Shown piece after piece: positions 1 through 9,482 of a stretch of 28,654 nucleotides of DNA. The DNA is from Conidiobolus incongruus B7586 (lineage: Eukaryota; Entomophthoromycota; Entomophthoromycetes; Entomophthorales; Conidiobolaceae). A program made the position numbers and the translations under genes. The stretch is taken from NCBI GenBank assembly GCA_000697335.1, contig JNEM01013316.1, positions 1 through 28,654 on the forward strand. The letters are read 5' to 3'. Positions within the stretch are counted from its first letter, which is position 1. Each line of letters starts with the position of its first letter. The notes beneath the pieces were generated by a model. The model searched no databases and was not told the origin of the DNA. It saw nothing but the letters and a program-made list of their open reading frames with translations.

Positions 1-165
1 AAATCAAAATATTTTAATAAAAAAAATAATTAAAATTAAATATATATATAGTTTGAAAATATTTATTTTCCTATATATTTTATATATATATAATCTTTCA
101 AAATATATAATATGTTTGAAAGAACAAAAATTAAAAAATTTGCCATTTTTTAATTTCTATACTAA
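1..165 (-). mobile_element. mariner copy A, 5' terminal part (body lies left of the window)
   Basis: Read on the minus strand from 165, this stretch opens with the same terminal sequence as the other mariner copies here: a TTAGTATAG start, then a TGGCAAATTTTTTAATTT block and a TCAAACATATTA block. It is followed by an AT-rich leader that parallels bases 1600-1735 of the complete copy B. A TA dinucleotide at 166-167 is the expected target-site flank. The transposase part would lie upstream of base 1 and is not visible, so only an end is claimed. Confidence rests on similarity to copy B and to the terminus at 27849. Confidence 0.6.
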
Positions 166-418
166 TATTATAAAATAGCAATTAACTTAATATAAAATAT
201 ATTTTTTTTATTTAATATATAAATTATTATTTTTTAATTTTTTAAGTATTTGTTAAATATAGTAAATATATTTTTTTTATTTTAGTTATATATTAATATA
301 TTAATTAAATAAGTAATAGCAAATAGATTAAAAAATAAGTATAAAACTTTTGTGACATATTATTAAAATATAGTGAGTATGTTAGTAAAACTAAAAAACA
401 TAAATAACTATTTAAATA
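166..418. other. AT-rich spacer between two mariner ends
   Basis: About 250 bases of almost pure A/T, with no open frame and no motif that I recognise, between the right end of mariner copy A and the left end of copy B. Confidence 0.5.
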
Positions 419-1735
419 TTACTCTATATTTTTAATAATAGGAATTTTTTGTGATTAAAAATAAATAAACATTTGAATATATGATATATAAAAATAAATA
501 TATAATATAAATTTAATAGTTTTTTTTATTATTAATAACTTTTTGCTATACTTTTAGCAAACTTTTAACACTTAAAAAACAGTTCTTTTTATTAAAGACT
601 AAAATTTGATATTTCACAAACCAATTAAATTTTCCTGCAGAAATTTTCTTTCCTACAAGCTAGTTTTTTAATTGCCTAAAGCAATTATAATCACATAGGT
701 TATAATCAAAGGAATATATTAGATGTGGTAGTTTTTTCTAGTTATTTTTAAATAGAAAATTTTTTATAGCTTTAGATTTATGTATTTTGCAATTATCATG
801 CAAAATAATAGGTTTTTTAAATTATATTGAGAATACCAATTAGAAATACTTTTATTTAAAAAAGCAATATATAATTTACTATTAATTGATTTTCTTTCAG
901 GAACTAAATAAGAATAGCATATGCTATTATAATCTATTACAATAACTAACATTTGCTTATTAACAAAATATTTATTTAAAGGGATTTATGGAGGGGGTTG
1001 ATTTAGCTTAATCTAGCATCTTGATTTGTGTTTTGGTAAAGGATTATACATAGGGATCTAAGATTCATCAATTACAATTATTCACTATAAAAGTTTAGGC
1101 TTCTAGTAATATTTCAATAGGTTTTGTTTAACAATAGCTATTCTAGCTTTTTTTTAAGCTTTAGTTAAATTATAAGGTACCTATTTTACATTTTTATTTA
1201 TTAATTTTAGTTTAAACTTTAAAATATATAAAATACTTGTAAAACTAATATTAAAGTGCTTAGATAATTCTCTAGCTGAAATAAAAAGGTGCTTTTTAAT
1301 ATATTTTTTCACTCTATTTACAATTAAAAGAGTAACAGTTGAAGTTGGTTTTCTAGATTTTAGCAGGTTTTGAATAGTTTCTCTCTTAGATTTAAAGTAA
1401 TTTACCTAGTAATAAATTGTTGATTTAGATAATACTTCATTACCAAAAGCTACTTGTAAATTTTGAGTAATTTTAAAGGTTTTATAGTTAAGTTTTACTG
1501 ATACCAAAATAAAAAACTTTTAATGATCACTATTTGGTTTAAACATGATTAAATTAAACAACCAATTTTAAAAAGTTAATTTTTTAATCAAAAAAACTAA
1601 TATCTATATATATATATATATATTAAAAATATATAATTTCCTATTAACTTTGTATATATTTATTCATTTCAAATTAATAATATGTTTGAAAAATCAGAAA
1701 TTAAAAAATTTCCCATTATTCTAAATTCAAGGTAA
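419..1735 (-). mobile_element. mariner (DD34D, Tc1/mariner superfamily) transposon, copy B, full length but decayed
   Basis: This is a 1317-bp element, the usual mariner size. Its ends are inverted-repeat related (TTAC... at 419, and the same read inward on the minus strand from 1735), and it is flanked by TA at 417-418 and 1736-1737. The transposase reads on the minus strand from an ATG at 1546-1544. Visible pieces, in order, are a helix-turn-helix region (STIYY.VNYFK, KSRKPTS), a second one (SARELSKHFNIS), the catalytic VIDES (Asp codon 1067-1069), HDN (Asp 795-797) and CDY (Asp 690-692), then FRQLKN and GKK. The last two Asp codons are in one frame with exactly 34 residues between them, the DD34D mark of mariner. 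The frame is interrupted by many stops and at least one frameshift, between the first and second Asp, so the copy cannot encode an active enzyme. Most TAG stops sit at expected Trp positions (see findings). Confidence 0.92.
1605..1622. repeat. (TA)n microsatellite
   Basis: An uninterrupted TA dinucleotide run inside the 5' leader of mariner copy B. The matching leader of copy A (about 45-95) is also TA-rich but shorter, so the tract is length-variable between copies. Confidence 0.8.
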
Positions 1736-1737
1736 TA

Positions 1738-4149
1738 GACTAAATTAATATTTAAAAGTTGTTTTTTATTTATTATTAGTTTTAATTTAAATTAGGTGAT
1801 AAATATTATATAAATTTACTCTTATATATATTTTTATATCCTTTATTTAATCAAAAAGTCTAATTATTATTAAAAATAGAAAATTATCTTTAATAGTTAA
1901 GTTGTTTAACTTTTGATAACCATAGCAAATTCTCCAAGTATTTTATTTCTAACAAATAATATAAAAATATTATTGACAGATAATAAATAATATATTAAAC
2001 TTTTTTTAAATATTCTTTTAAATACTCTTTTAAACAATTATATTATTCTTAAGTTATTTAATAAATAGTTGAGTTTTTTAATAGTTATTAATGAATTTAA
2101 TTAATAATATAGTTAATATTAAAGCTTTTTAAAAGTTTATTATCAAGTTTTAATAAAAAACCTTCTTAAATTGCTGGTAATTTAGTAAGATATTTAATAT
2201 ACTCTATTTAAACATAAAATATAGTTTCTTTAATTTAATTTCAAAAAAAAGATTTTGATAAATGATATTAAAAATTTAGTGATTATAATTTATTTAGTTT
2301 TAAAATTAATATAAGAGGATAATTGTCAAGAAATTATATTCTTAAAATAACTAGTATAAGTGAATTAATATCGTAAAATTATATTGTAATATTAATATCT
2401 TTTACAAATATTATAATAAGGCATATCATTAAGTCCTTGTTTTTATTATTTTATTATCAATAGTGATAACTTTATAAGGTTTACTATTTGTGTTATATTT
2501 AAACTTATACTTCCTTGCTAATTTTTTAACATATATTATTCTAAATTATTAATATTAATTATATAATATAATTTAATTTCTCCTACTTTCTTTTTAATAA
2601 ATAAATATAAAAAAATGACAAGAGTTTGATTTAAAATAAGAGCTAGTAGATTTTTATTATTTAACTCTGGTAAATTTTATTTTGTTTATTTTATATTAAT
2701 AATAATTATTTTAGAAACTTGTTGAGTTTTTTAATTATCTAAGTTAAGTTTATAATTTATCTTTTAATATTTAAGTTTAACATATATTAAGCAAAAGTTC
2801 AAGGATATTTTATAATTAACTATTTATTATAAAAGGATATAATTATTAAATTTTATATATTGATTAATTGAATATAAATAAGGTTTTAATTAATAGCTGT
2901 TTGATAAATTTTATTATTCTAATTTAATTACTTTTTCTATATTTTTTTACAATAAATGACTAACTAATATTTTGTTAAGATTTTATCTTTAAAAAACGAG
3001 TAAATAATCAATAAAATATATATTTTAGATTTTAAAAGATAATATAGATCTTTTTAATAAGTTTATATATTTAATAATATATCTATTAGCAAAATCTCTA
3101 ATTTTTTGACTATATTTTTTTATTTAAATATCAACTATTTTAAGAAAACTTAAAATCTAAAAAATATATAAATTTTTCTTTTCAATTCTACAAAATTTTT
3201 AAATAAAATATATTCTCTTTTTAATATAGTTTTAGCTTAAATATATATTTTTTCATATAATAAATTTTTTATTAAATTTATTTAAATAAAGTTTTTATTA
3301 TAGTTAATATATTAATTAAGTATTTCAATATATATATTAATATCTTTATAATTTCTTAAAAATATAATATCAAATATAACTTTACTATATATAATTTAAT
3401 TAAAAGATATAAAATTAAATAAACTAATATAGTTTTTAATAATCACTTAAAGTTAAGTTTTATTAAATTTTTTCTTTATTATTAAATCAAATAAAGGTTG
3501 CATCATTATAACTACTATAATTAGTATCATAAGTATAGCTATTATATATCAGTAAACAAAAATCTAATTAATAATAATAAAAAATATAGCTGATATTTCA
3601 ATATTTAATTTTAAGATAAGAAAGCAAAATATATTATCATAACCAAACAAATATAAATTTATCTATGGTTTAAAAAGCTAGGAATAATATTCCCTTAAGA
3701 TATTAAATACATAAAGAGCTATTATAACTATTAATATCTTATATATAAATTTAATTTTAATATTAATTAAAAATTTTAAAATATTATAAAAAAGGTTGAT
3801 ATAAATAAAAAAGCATAAAACATCATATATAATTTTAAAGGAAATAATAGAAAATTAAGGTTAAACTTATCAAGTACGTTAAATATAGATATATTAAAAT
3901 ATTATTTCTATATTATTCAAAAAAAGTTATTTCTAATAATAGCAATATAATATATTTATTATAAAATAGCTTTACTAATAATTAATATAGATATTCTACT
4001 TAAAGTTAATACTTTAAGTAAATAAGATATTTATATTAAGCTAGAGGAAAAAGGGCTTATTAATCTAATAGTTAAAAGATAAGAGTTCCTCTATTATTAA
4101 GGTTTTATAATTACATTTAAATAATTATTGGGTAAATGTAAATATATTG
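1738..4149. other. decayed, extremely AT-rich block, possible retroelement fossil
   Basis: About 2.4 kb with no open frame of note, lying between mariner copy B and the inverted mariner end D. On the minus strand around 2560-2660 there is a short stretch (FIKKKVGEIKLYY then INNL) that resembles the FVKKKDG..R.C.DYR.LN region of Ty3/gypsy reverse transcriptases. That is the only recognisable hint, and in sequence this AT-rich it could be chance. If real, the block is a broken, old LTR-retroelement fragment. I see no LTR pair bounding it. Confidence 0.25.
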
Positions 4150-4346
4150 CACTTATATCAAATTGTAGTCTTTAATAAAAAACTATTTGTTAAGTATTAG
4201 AAGTTTGTTAAAAGTATAACAAAAAGTTATTAATAATAGAAGAAGCTATTAAGTTTATATTATATTGGTTTTCCTATATATTATATATTAAAATGTTTAT
4301 TTATTTTTAATCACAAAAAATTCCCATTATTTAAATTTCAAATTAA
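4150..4346 (+). mobile_element. mariner end D, isolated 3' terminus in inverted orientation
   Basis: Read on the minus strand from 4346, this is closely collinear with 419-615, the transposase-3' end of copy B. Shared landmarks are AATTTTTTGTGATTAAAAA near the end, then TATTATTAATAACTTTTTG, CTTTTA.CAAACTT and TTTATTAAAGACTA.AATTTG. A TA flank lies at 4347-4348. By analogy with copy B, the transposase would read on the plus strand and end here. The similarity stops near 4150, so the rest of this copy is missing or was replaced by the block to its left. Confidence 0.8.
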
Positions 4347-4348
4347 TA

Positions 4349-4917
4349 TTATAATGTATAAGTCAAATTTCTATAGTTTTCTTATTTTATTATTAATTAT
4401 TATAATTTGAATTTTATTTATTGAAAAATTATTAAGTTATTTCTTGATATCAAACCACTATATCTATAAATTGATAATTATATATAGATAAATTAAAATT
4501 ATGACTCTTATGATTAAAATAATTTTATAAAAGTAATGATAATTTTGAAATAAAGTAAATTTTGCACTTAAAAAAATGATATAATTGGTTTGTATTTTTA
4601 CATTTAATTTGATGATGTATTCACCATTATAATATTCTTGGTCATGATTATTGTCTATAAAACTATATTTTGATTTTTTAATTAACCTATTATAAATTGA
4701 AATATGAAAAATCTCAGCATTATATCATATAAAATTCAATCCTTATACTGCTATTTATTAATCCATCAAATTCAATCAAAATTTTCAAACAAATCCACGT
4801 CACTTCCAATTCACAAAATCATATAAATACCAATCAATCCCTCTGATTCAAAGTAACATTTTAAAGGTAATTATATTAATAATAATTACCAAAATTAATT
4901 ATATTATTTAAATAATT
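4349..4917 (+). promoter_or_regulatory. HADH upstream region with TATA-like box
   Basis: 570 bases between the mariner end and the HADH start codon. A TATAAATA lies at 4822-4829, 89-96 bases before the ATG, with CCAAT pentamers on either side (about 4806 and 4830). These are plausible core-promoter elements but common by chance in DNA this AT-rich. No upstream open frame is seen. The mariner terminus lies close enough to be part of the upstream regulatory environment. Confidence 0.35.
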
Positions 4918-5892
4918 ATGGTTTTATTAAGAATTAACTCAAATTTATCATCTGCTTTAGCTAGACATAGTCAGGTGTTGGCGAGAGCTTACTACAGCAC
5001 CCAAATTAAGCCTATTAACAAGGTGGTGGTGATTGGCTCTGGTCTAATGGGTTCTGGTATCGTTCAAGTCACGGCAGCTGCAAATATTTCTGTGACGATG
5101 GTAGATCTCAATGACAAGGCTTTGAAGAATGGTGAGGCTATTATTCAAAAGTCATTAGCTAGAATTGCTAAGAAGAAGTTTCCCGAGGAGGCTGAGAAGC
5201 AGAGTGACTTTATTAGCAATGTTTTTAAGAATATTACATCCACTGCTGAGACGAAATCCGCAGTGAAGGATGCCGACCTCGTTGTCGAAGCTATTGTCGA
5301 GAATTTGGACACTAAGCGCAAGTTGTTCAAGCAGTTGGATTCCGACGCTCCCAAGGACGCTATTTTCTGCTCCAACACGAGTTCTCTCTCAATTGCGGAC
5401 ATTGCCGAAGCAACCCAGCGCAAGGACAAATTCGCAGGACTCCACTTCTTCAACCCTGTACCCCAAATGAAATTAGTCGAAATTATTCGCACCAGCCAAA
5501 CCTCCAACCAAACTCACCAAGCCCTAACAGAATACTGCAAGGCTTTGAAGAAGTCCGCTGTCAGCTGTAAAGATACCCCCGGGTTCATTGTCAACCGCCT
5601 TTTGGTTCCATATATGATGGAATCGATTCGAATGTTGGAACGTGGTGAAGCTTCCATCGAAGATATTGATACCGCCATGAAGCTTGGAGCTGGCTACCCC
5701 ATGGGTCCTTTCGAACTCATGGACTATGTCGGCTTAGATACTTTGAAGTTCATCACTGACGGTTGGTATCAAGACCGCAAGGAACTTAAGGGTAATCCCT
5801 TAATTGGACCCTCCAAAATTCTCGACGAAAAGGTCAAACAGGGTAAACTCGGTAAAAAATCGGGATCTGGATTTTACGATTATTCTCAATAA
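4918..5892 (+). CDS. HADH: mitochondrial 3-hydroxyacyl-CoA dehydrogenase (short-chain, HADH/HBD type)
   Basis: Oxidises L-3-hydroxyacyl-CoA to 3-ketoacyl-CoA with NAD+, the third step of fatty-acid beta-oxidation, in the mitochondrial matrix. The 324-residue, intronless frame starts with an Arg/Ser-rich presequence (about 1-28; cleavage plausible near RAYYST). The Rossmann NAD site is VIGSGLMGSG (38-47) with Asp64 for the ribose. The catalytic pair is His176 (GLHFFNPVP) and Glu188 (LVEII), 12 residues apart as in human HADH His158-Glu170. Ser155 (NTSSL) and Asn226 (GFIVNR) are the other conserved active-site residues. The C-terminal helical dimerisation domain is near-identical to animal enzymes at AMKLGAGYPMGPFELMDYVG (253-272). 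Length matches the family (about 310-325). Start choice: first ATG, and it gives the targeting peptide. An AATAAA lies at 5948-5953 in the 3' flank. Bacterial-type butyryl-CoA pathway use is less likely given the presequence. Confidence 0.96.
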   Translation: MVLLRINSNLSSALARHSQVLARAYYSTQIKPINKVVVIGSGLMGSGIVQVTAAANISVTMVDLNDKALKNGEAIIQKSLARIAKKKFPEEAEKQSDFISNVFKNITSTAETKSAVKDADLVVEAIVENLDTKRKLFKQLDSDAPKDAIFCSNTSSLSIADIAEATQRKDKFAGLHFFNPVPQMKLVEIIRTSQTSNQTHQALTEYCKALKKSAVSCKDTPGFIVNRLLVPYMMESIRMLERGEASIEDIDTAMKLGAGYPMGPFELMDYVGLDTLKFITDGWYQDRKELKGNPLIGPSKILDEKVKQGKLGKKSGSGFYDYSQ

Positions 5893-6473
5893 TCATTTAC
5901 ACTGTTATACCTATAATTTTTATTCTTCATATATTTAGTTGTTGACTAATAAACCATTTCATTATAGATATTTTTTTCAATTTTATTTTCTCAGTTTTAA
6001 ATTTCTATCAACTCTCGTCTATATCGTCTTACAAATCATATGGATTCAATTTGGTGGTAAGTAACATATGATTAAATATTAATGATGTTTTCAATTCATA
6101 TGTATATTTAAATATTGTATTTAATAATATTTATCATTCAATGATATCAAAAGAATTTTATAATTATTAAATAATAAGTTTAAAAAAGTATGTATTAGAG
6201 TAATTAATAATTGAATATAATTTACCATTAACATTCTATTTAAATTAATATATAAATCATTCTAAAATTGTATATATATATTTTAATGTTATAACAAATT
6301 AATTATAATTATTTTGATTAAAAATTATTATTTAATTCAAGTTTCAAATCAAAAAGCAATGAATCAAAAATAATTGTTTACAACCCATAATTGTTATTTA
6401 TAATTACAATTTAATAAACTGGGTAAATCCTGTGACTAAAAAAATCATTCACAAAACCAAGATCATACATAAT
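5893..6473. other. HADH-PRP38 intergenic region
   Basis: 580 bases holding the HADH 3' UTR and the PRP38 leader. A less AT-rich stretch at about 5985-6060 ends in a perfect 5' splice site, GGTAAGTA (GTAAGT at 6057-6062), preceded by a short ATG-containing reading frame. There is no AG within the 48-57 bp intron size seen in nearby genes, so it may be the donor of a longer leader intron of PRP38, or nothing. Confidence 0.3.
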
Positions 6474-7239
6474 ATGTCTAATAATACCAGTATCATAAAA
6501 CAACTTACAACAATTCGAGGGCAAGATCCTCAAAATTTAATAGAAAACATAATACGTCAGAGAATTTATGAAAGTTTATATTGGAAAGAATTATGTTTTG
6601 GTTTAAATGGTAACTTAATATAATACTAAACACTTGTATATACTAATATTATATTAGCTGAGACTTTAATTGACAGAGCTGTAGATCTCAAAAGTATAGG
6701 AGGTCAATATGCAAATACCAAGCCAACTGAATTTTTATGCCTCGCTTTAAAGTTATTGGATTTACAACCTAGTTGGGATATTATTGAAACTTATTTAAAT
6801 GCTAAAGATTTAAAGTAATTTTGATATGAATTGATAGAGTTTGTGCATTAATGATGAATTAGATATTTGAGAGCTTTAGCAGCATTTTATGTTAGATTAG
6901 TAGGTAGACCGAAGCAAATTTATGAACTTCTAGAGCCTCTATTAGAGGACTATCAGAAATTGAGAATTAGACTACCATGTAGCTATTTAGTCATATATCA
7001 TTTTGTATTTCATTATTAACTTAATTCTAGCCGGTGATTTTTCATTATCCCATATGGACGAATTTATTGATCAATTGTTGACAGAGGAGAGAGTATGCGA
7101 TACTATTTTACCAAGAATTCCAAAACGTCACGTGCTTGAAGAGGTGGACGAATTGTTACCCAAGATTAGTGCATTGGAAAGGGATTTATATCAGTATGAT
7201 CCGGATATTGGGATGAGCGAGGATGATAATGAAAATTAA
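6474..7239 (+). CDS. PRP38: pre-mRNA splicing factor Prp38 (PRPF38A-like), four exons
   Basis: Component of the U4/U6.U5 tri-snRNP and spliceosomal B complex, needed for spliceosome activation in the nucleus. Exons are 6474-6609, 6658-6814, 6863-6978 and 7031-7239. Introns are 48, 48 and 52 bp, all GT..AG; intron 1 has a TACTAAT branch-like site. Joined length is 618 bp, 205 residues, in frame throughout. Family hallmarks run in order: GQDPQNLIENIIRQRIYES and YWKELCFGLN (exon 1), GGQY..TKPTEFLCLALKLL (exon 2), LRALAAFYVRL and YELLEPLLEDYQKLR (exon 3), MDEFIDQLL, ERVCDTILPRIPKR and LEEVDELLPKISALE (exon 4). The start is the ATG at 6474, giving an N-terminus like the human MANRTVKD one; the same frame extends upstream but without an ATG. 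The protein stops shortly after the Prp38 domain in an acidic tail and lacks the RS-rich extension of animal paralogs. Confidence 0.94.
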
Positions 7240-8255
7240 TTGAGTTATAGAATTTATATTTATTATATAATTTGATTGAGATTTGGTTATTAAATTGGGC
7301 ATTTTATTAAAGTATTGTATCATTTAGCATTGTTATAATTGAATTTGTTTATAGTTAAAATTTCATAAAATTATGAGAAAATCAAAATAAATTATAAACT
7401 CAATTACCCATATCAGTCACATTTCAAAGTTCAAGATACTGGATATTATAGGCATCTAATATTCTTTTAATTCTTTATATTAATAATATGAATAACTTAT
7501 ATTTGGGTTTCTTCCAGTATATTTACCTAAATCAGATAAGTTATCAATTATAAAAAATCATTTTGAATAATTTCAATATTAAAAATTATAATCTTCAAAA
7601 GATATATTTTTCAATGATAACAATCCAACTTATAATACTATTTAGAATTTTATCAATTGAATCCAGTGAATTGAAATTAAATATAATATTTATTCATTTA
7701 ACTAATTCCTTCTCTTGAAATTCATATTCCAATATATTTCTATATTATATATTAATCCTAATCATCTTGCATCTGCCTCAAATTTTTAATGAATATTTTT
7801 TTATAATGTAATTCCCCAAAAATTATGAATCAGATGTAATAAACAATATTTTAATATGATAACTATATACAAACGTTATATCTATTCATGTGTTTTAAAA
7901 AGTATTGAATAATGATAATATATCATTAATATTTAATTAAAATTCAATTTAAATGATTTTTTTATTTGTTCAAAATATGTCAAAATAAGTATTTTGCCAA
8001 ATTTGGGAATGAGATGAAAATAGTTATAAAATTGAACATGAATGATAAATAATAAATGAAGTCGAATGAATCAATATTCAGTATCAATGCTATTCTTATT
8101 AATGATTTGTTTTATATTGAAATAAATAAATCATTAATAAAAATTAAATGGAAATTGAAAGCAAAATCCTGATGACTTCAGATTAAATACAAATAGATGA
8201 TAATATTTTTATTAGTTGATTAGTACAATAATATTATAATACCTGATATAAGTTG
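7240..8255. other. convergent intergenic region between PRP38 and SSS1
   Basis: About 1 kb of AT-rich DNA containing the 3' ends of two genes that face each other. No open frame, RNA gene or repeat is recognised. Confidence 0.5.
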
Positions 8256-8489
8256 TTAAGGTAACAAAAATCGGTTAACAGGTAAAAAGAAGAGATGAAC
8301 GACGTAACCTATAACGCCAACTACTAAGAAAGCGATACCTAGAGACCAGCACAAGTCGAGGAACTGTTTCTTATCGGGCTTCACACACTTGTCAAGTGTT
8401 TGAGTACAATCTTCCCAAAGTTGTTTTAATTCGAGTTGAATTTTTTCATGGATTTTGGGTATGTCGTTTTGGAGATCGATTTTACTCAT
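8256..8489 (-). CDS. SSS1: Sec61 gamma / Sss1 subunit of the ER protein translocon
   Basis: A tail-anchored subunit that clamps the Sec61 channel in the endoplasmic reticulum membrane and is required for co-translational secretion. The 77-residue frame has the family layout: a charged amphipathic cytosolic N-terminal half with the signature KCVKPDKKQF (about 34-43; family C.KPD.KEF), then a single hydrophobic helix at about 46-68 (LGIAFLVVGVIGYVVHLFFL) ending in PVNRFLLP, equivalent to IPINNII in other Sec61 gammas. Length fits (human 68, yeast 80). No intron. A TATATAAA on the coding strand at 8563-8556, about 67-74 bases before the ATG, is a good TATA box. The substitution of His for the usual Lys after GYVV is minor. 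Confidence 0.94.
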   Translation of the reverse strand: MSKIDLQNDIPKIHEKIQLELKQLWEDCTQTLDKCVKPDKKQFLDLCWSLGIAFLVVGVIGYVVHLFFLPVNRFLLP

Positions 8490-9190
8490 TCTTATGTTAA
8501 TATAATGAATGGATTTAATGACTTTGGTGGTAGTGGTGGTATTTCGGGAAATTTATTTATATATTAATTTATTGAATAGAACTATTATGGGATTTCATTT
8601 GTTTATTTTTTCTAATTATGTTGAATTTAATTTCAAGTCCCAAATACTACTCAAATGAGAAAATCATAATACTCACAACTCTTTTAAAAGATTATATTGA
8701 ATAAGTTTTCATGTCAAACTGTAAGAATTAAATAGTATATAAACTTATATATATTCTCACTGCTTTAATTATTTTATTCTATAAATTGAAAATGATATGG
8801 CATTCATAATTACAAAATTGAAAGTTATCTATAATTGAAATTTGGTTGCCAAACTTCACATCTTGTTTGCTCCGCAAAAAGTTTCATCCAAAATATAAAT
8901 TAAAAGATGGTAATTTGATTCATGATAAAATATGGTACTACAAAATTTTAAAATTGAATATAAAGAATTTCAACATTGGTTAAATTTTATTTTGATTTAT
9001 GACATATCTAATAACAATTTGGATTGCTCTTTTTTCAATCAATTCAATCTTCAGATCATAAAATGAATAATATTTTAAATGATTTTCTTTAATTATAAAT
9101 ATTATATCAATATATCAAATTTAATGCTTAATATTCAAGAATTTTCAAATTGTTTGTCGGTTAAATTTTATTCCTTTAATAAATTAAAAT
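8490..9190. other. divergent intergenic region between SSS1 and the lipase cluster
   Basis: Holds the SSS1 promoter (TATA at 8556-8563, plus a GGTGGTAGTGGTGGT stretch at about 8525-8540). The remainder is AT-rich. An open frame at 9079-9303 on the plus strand is compositionally A/T-driven and overlaps the start of the duplicated lipase promoter block, so I do not call it a gene. Confidence 0.45.
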
Positions 9191-9482
9191 TCACCAAATT
9201 TGAAAAGGTATCCATTCATAGAAACCTTGATAGTGGGATGAATTATGCTAATAATGTAATATTTTTAAGGGGTTTGTATTTTTTAAGTGGTATGAATAAT
9301 TGAAAATCCCTATTGTATAATATCTGGGGAGGTTCTTGTGTGATTGTAAGGATTTAGGTAGTTGCCAAGGTATCAAAACTTAATTTTAAATCATGCTAAA
9401 CAGATTTTATAGTATTGGGGAGTATTTAAACCTTTAATCAATTTTACAATATGATTAATCCAATCCATTCATATTTATTATA
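9191..9482 (+). promoter_or_regulatory. lipase 1 promoter block, shared with lipase 2
   Basis: Alignable but diverged relative to 12877-13181. Conserved islands are ATTCACCAAATTT (about 9191 and 12877), TGTAAGGATTTA.GTAGTT (9345 and 13043), AATTTTAAATCAT, and a TATTTAAA box (9423-9430 and 13122-13129) placed exactly 60 bases before the ATG in both. The last 34 bases before the ATG are identical. Retention of these islands while the surroundings drift suggests shared regulatory elements. Confidence 0.6.

Noticed and set aside
764-952. 62-codon minus-strand open frame considered as a stand-alone gene
   Set aside because: It is the middle of the decayed mariner transposase (copy B), running up to the frameshift before the second catalytic Asp.
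419-1735. Reassignment of TAG to tryptophan as an explanation for the mariner stops
   Set aside because: Host genes here use TGG for Trp and normal stops, and the mariner also has TAA and TGA stops and a frameshift; mutation explains it better.
1738-4149. CRISPR-like or tandem-repeat array
   Set aside because: Apparent periodicity is only recurrence of short A/T words; no fixed repeat with unique spacers exists.
5145-5507. Antisense open frame inside HADH, and similar antisense frames in both lipases and IF-2
   Set aside because: Shadows of strongly conserved coding frames on the other strand.
9079-9303. 74-codon open frame on the plus strand upstream of lipase 1
   Set aside because: Overlaps the duplicated promoter block, is A/T-driven, and the counterpart upstream of lipase 2 is not open.
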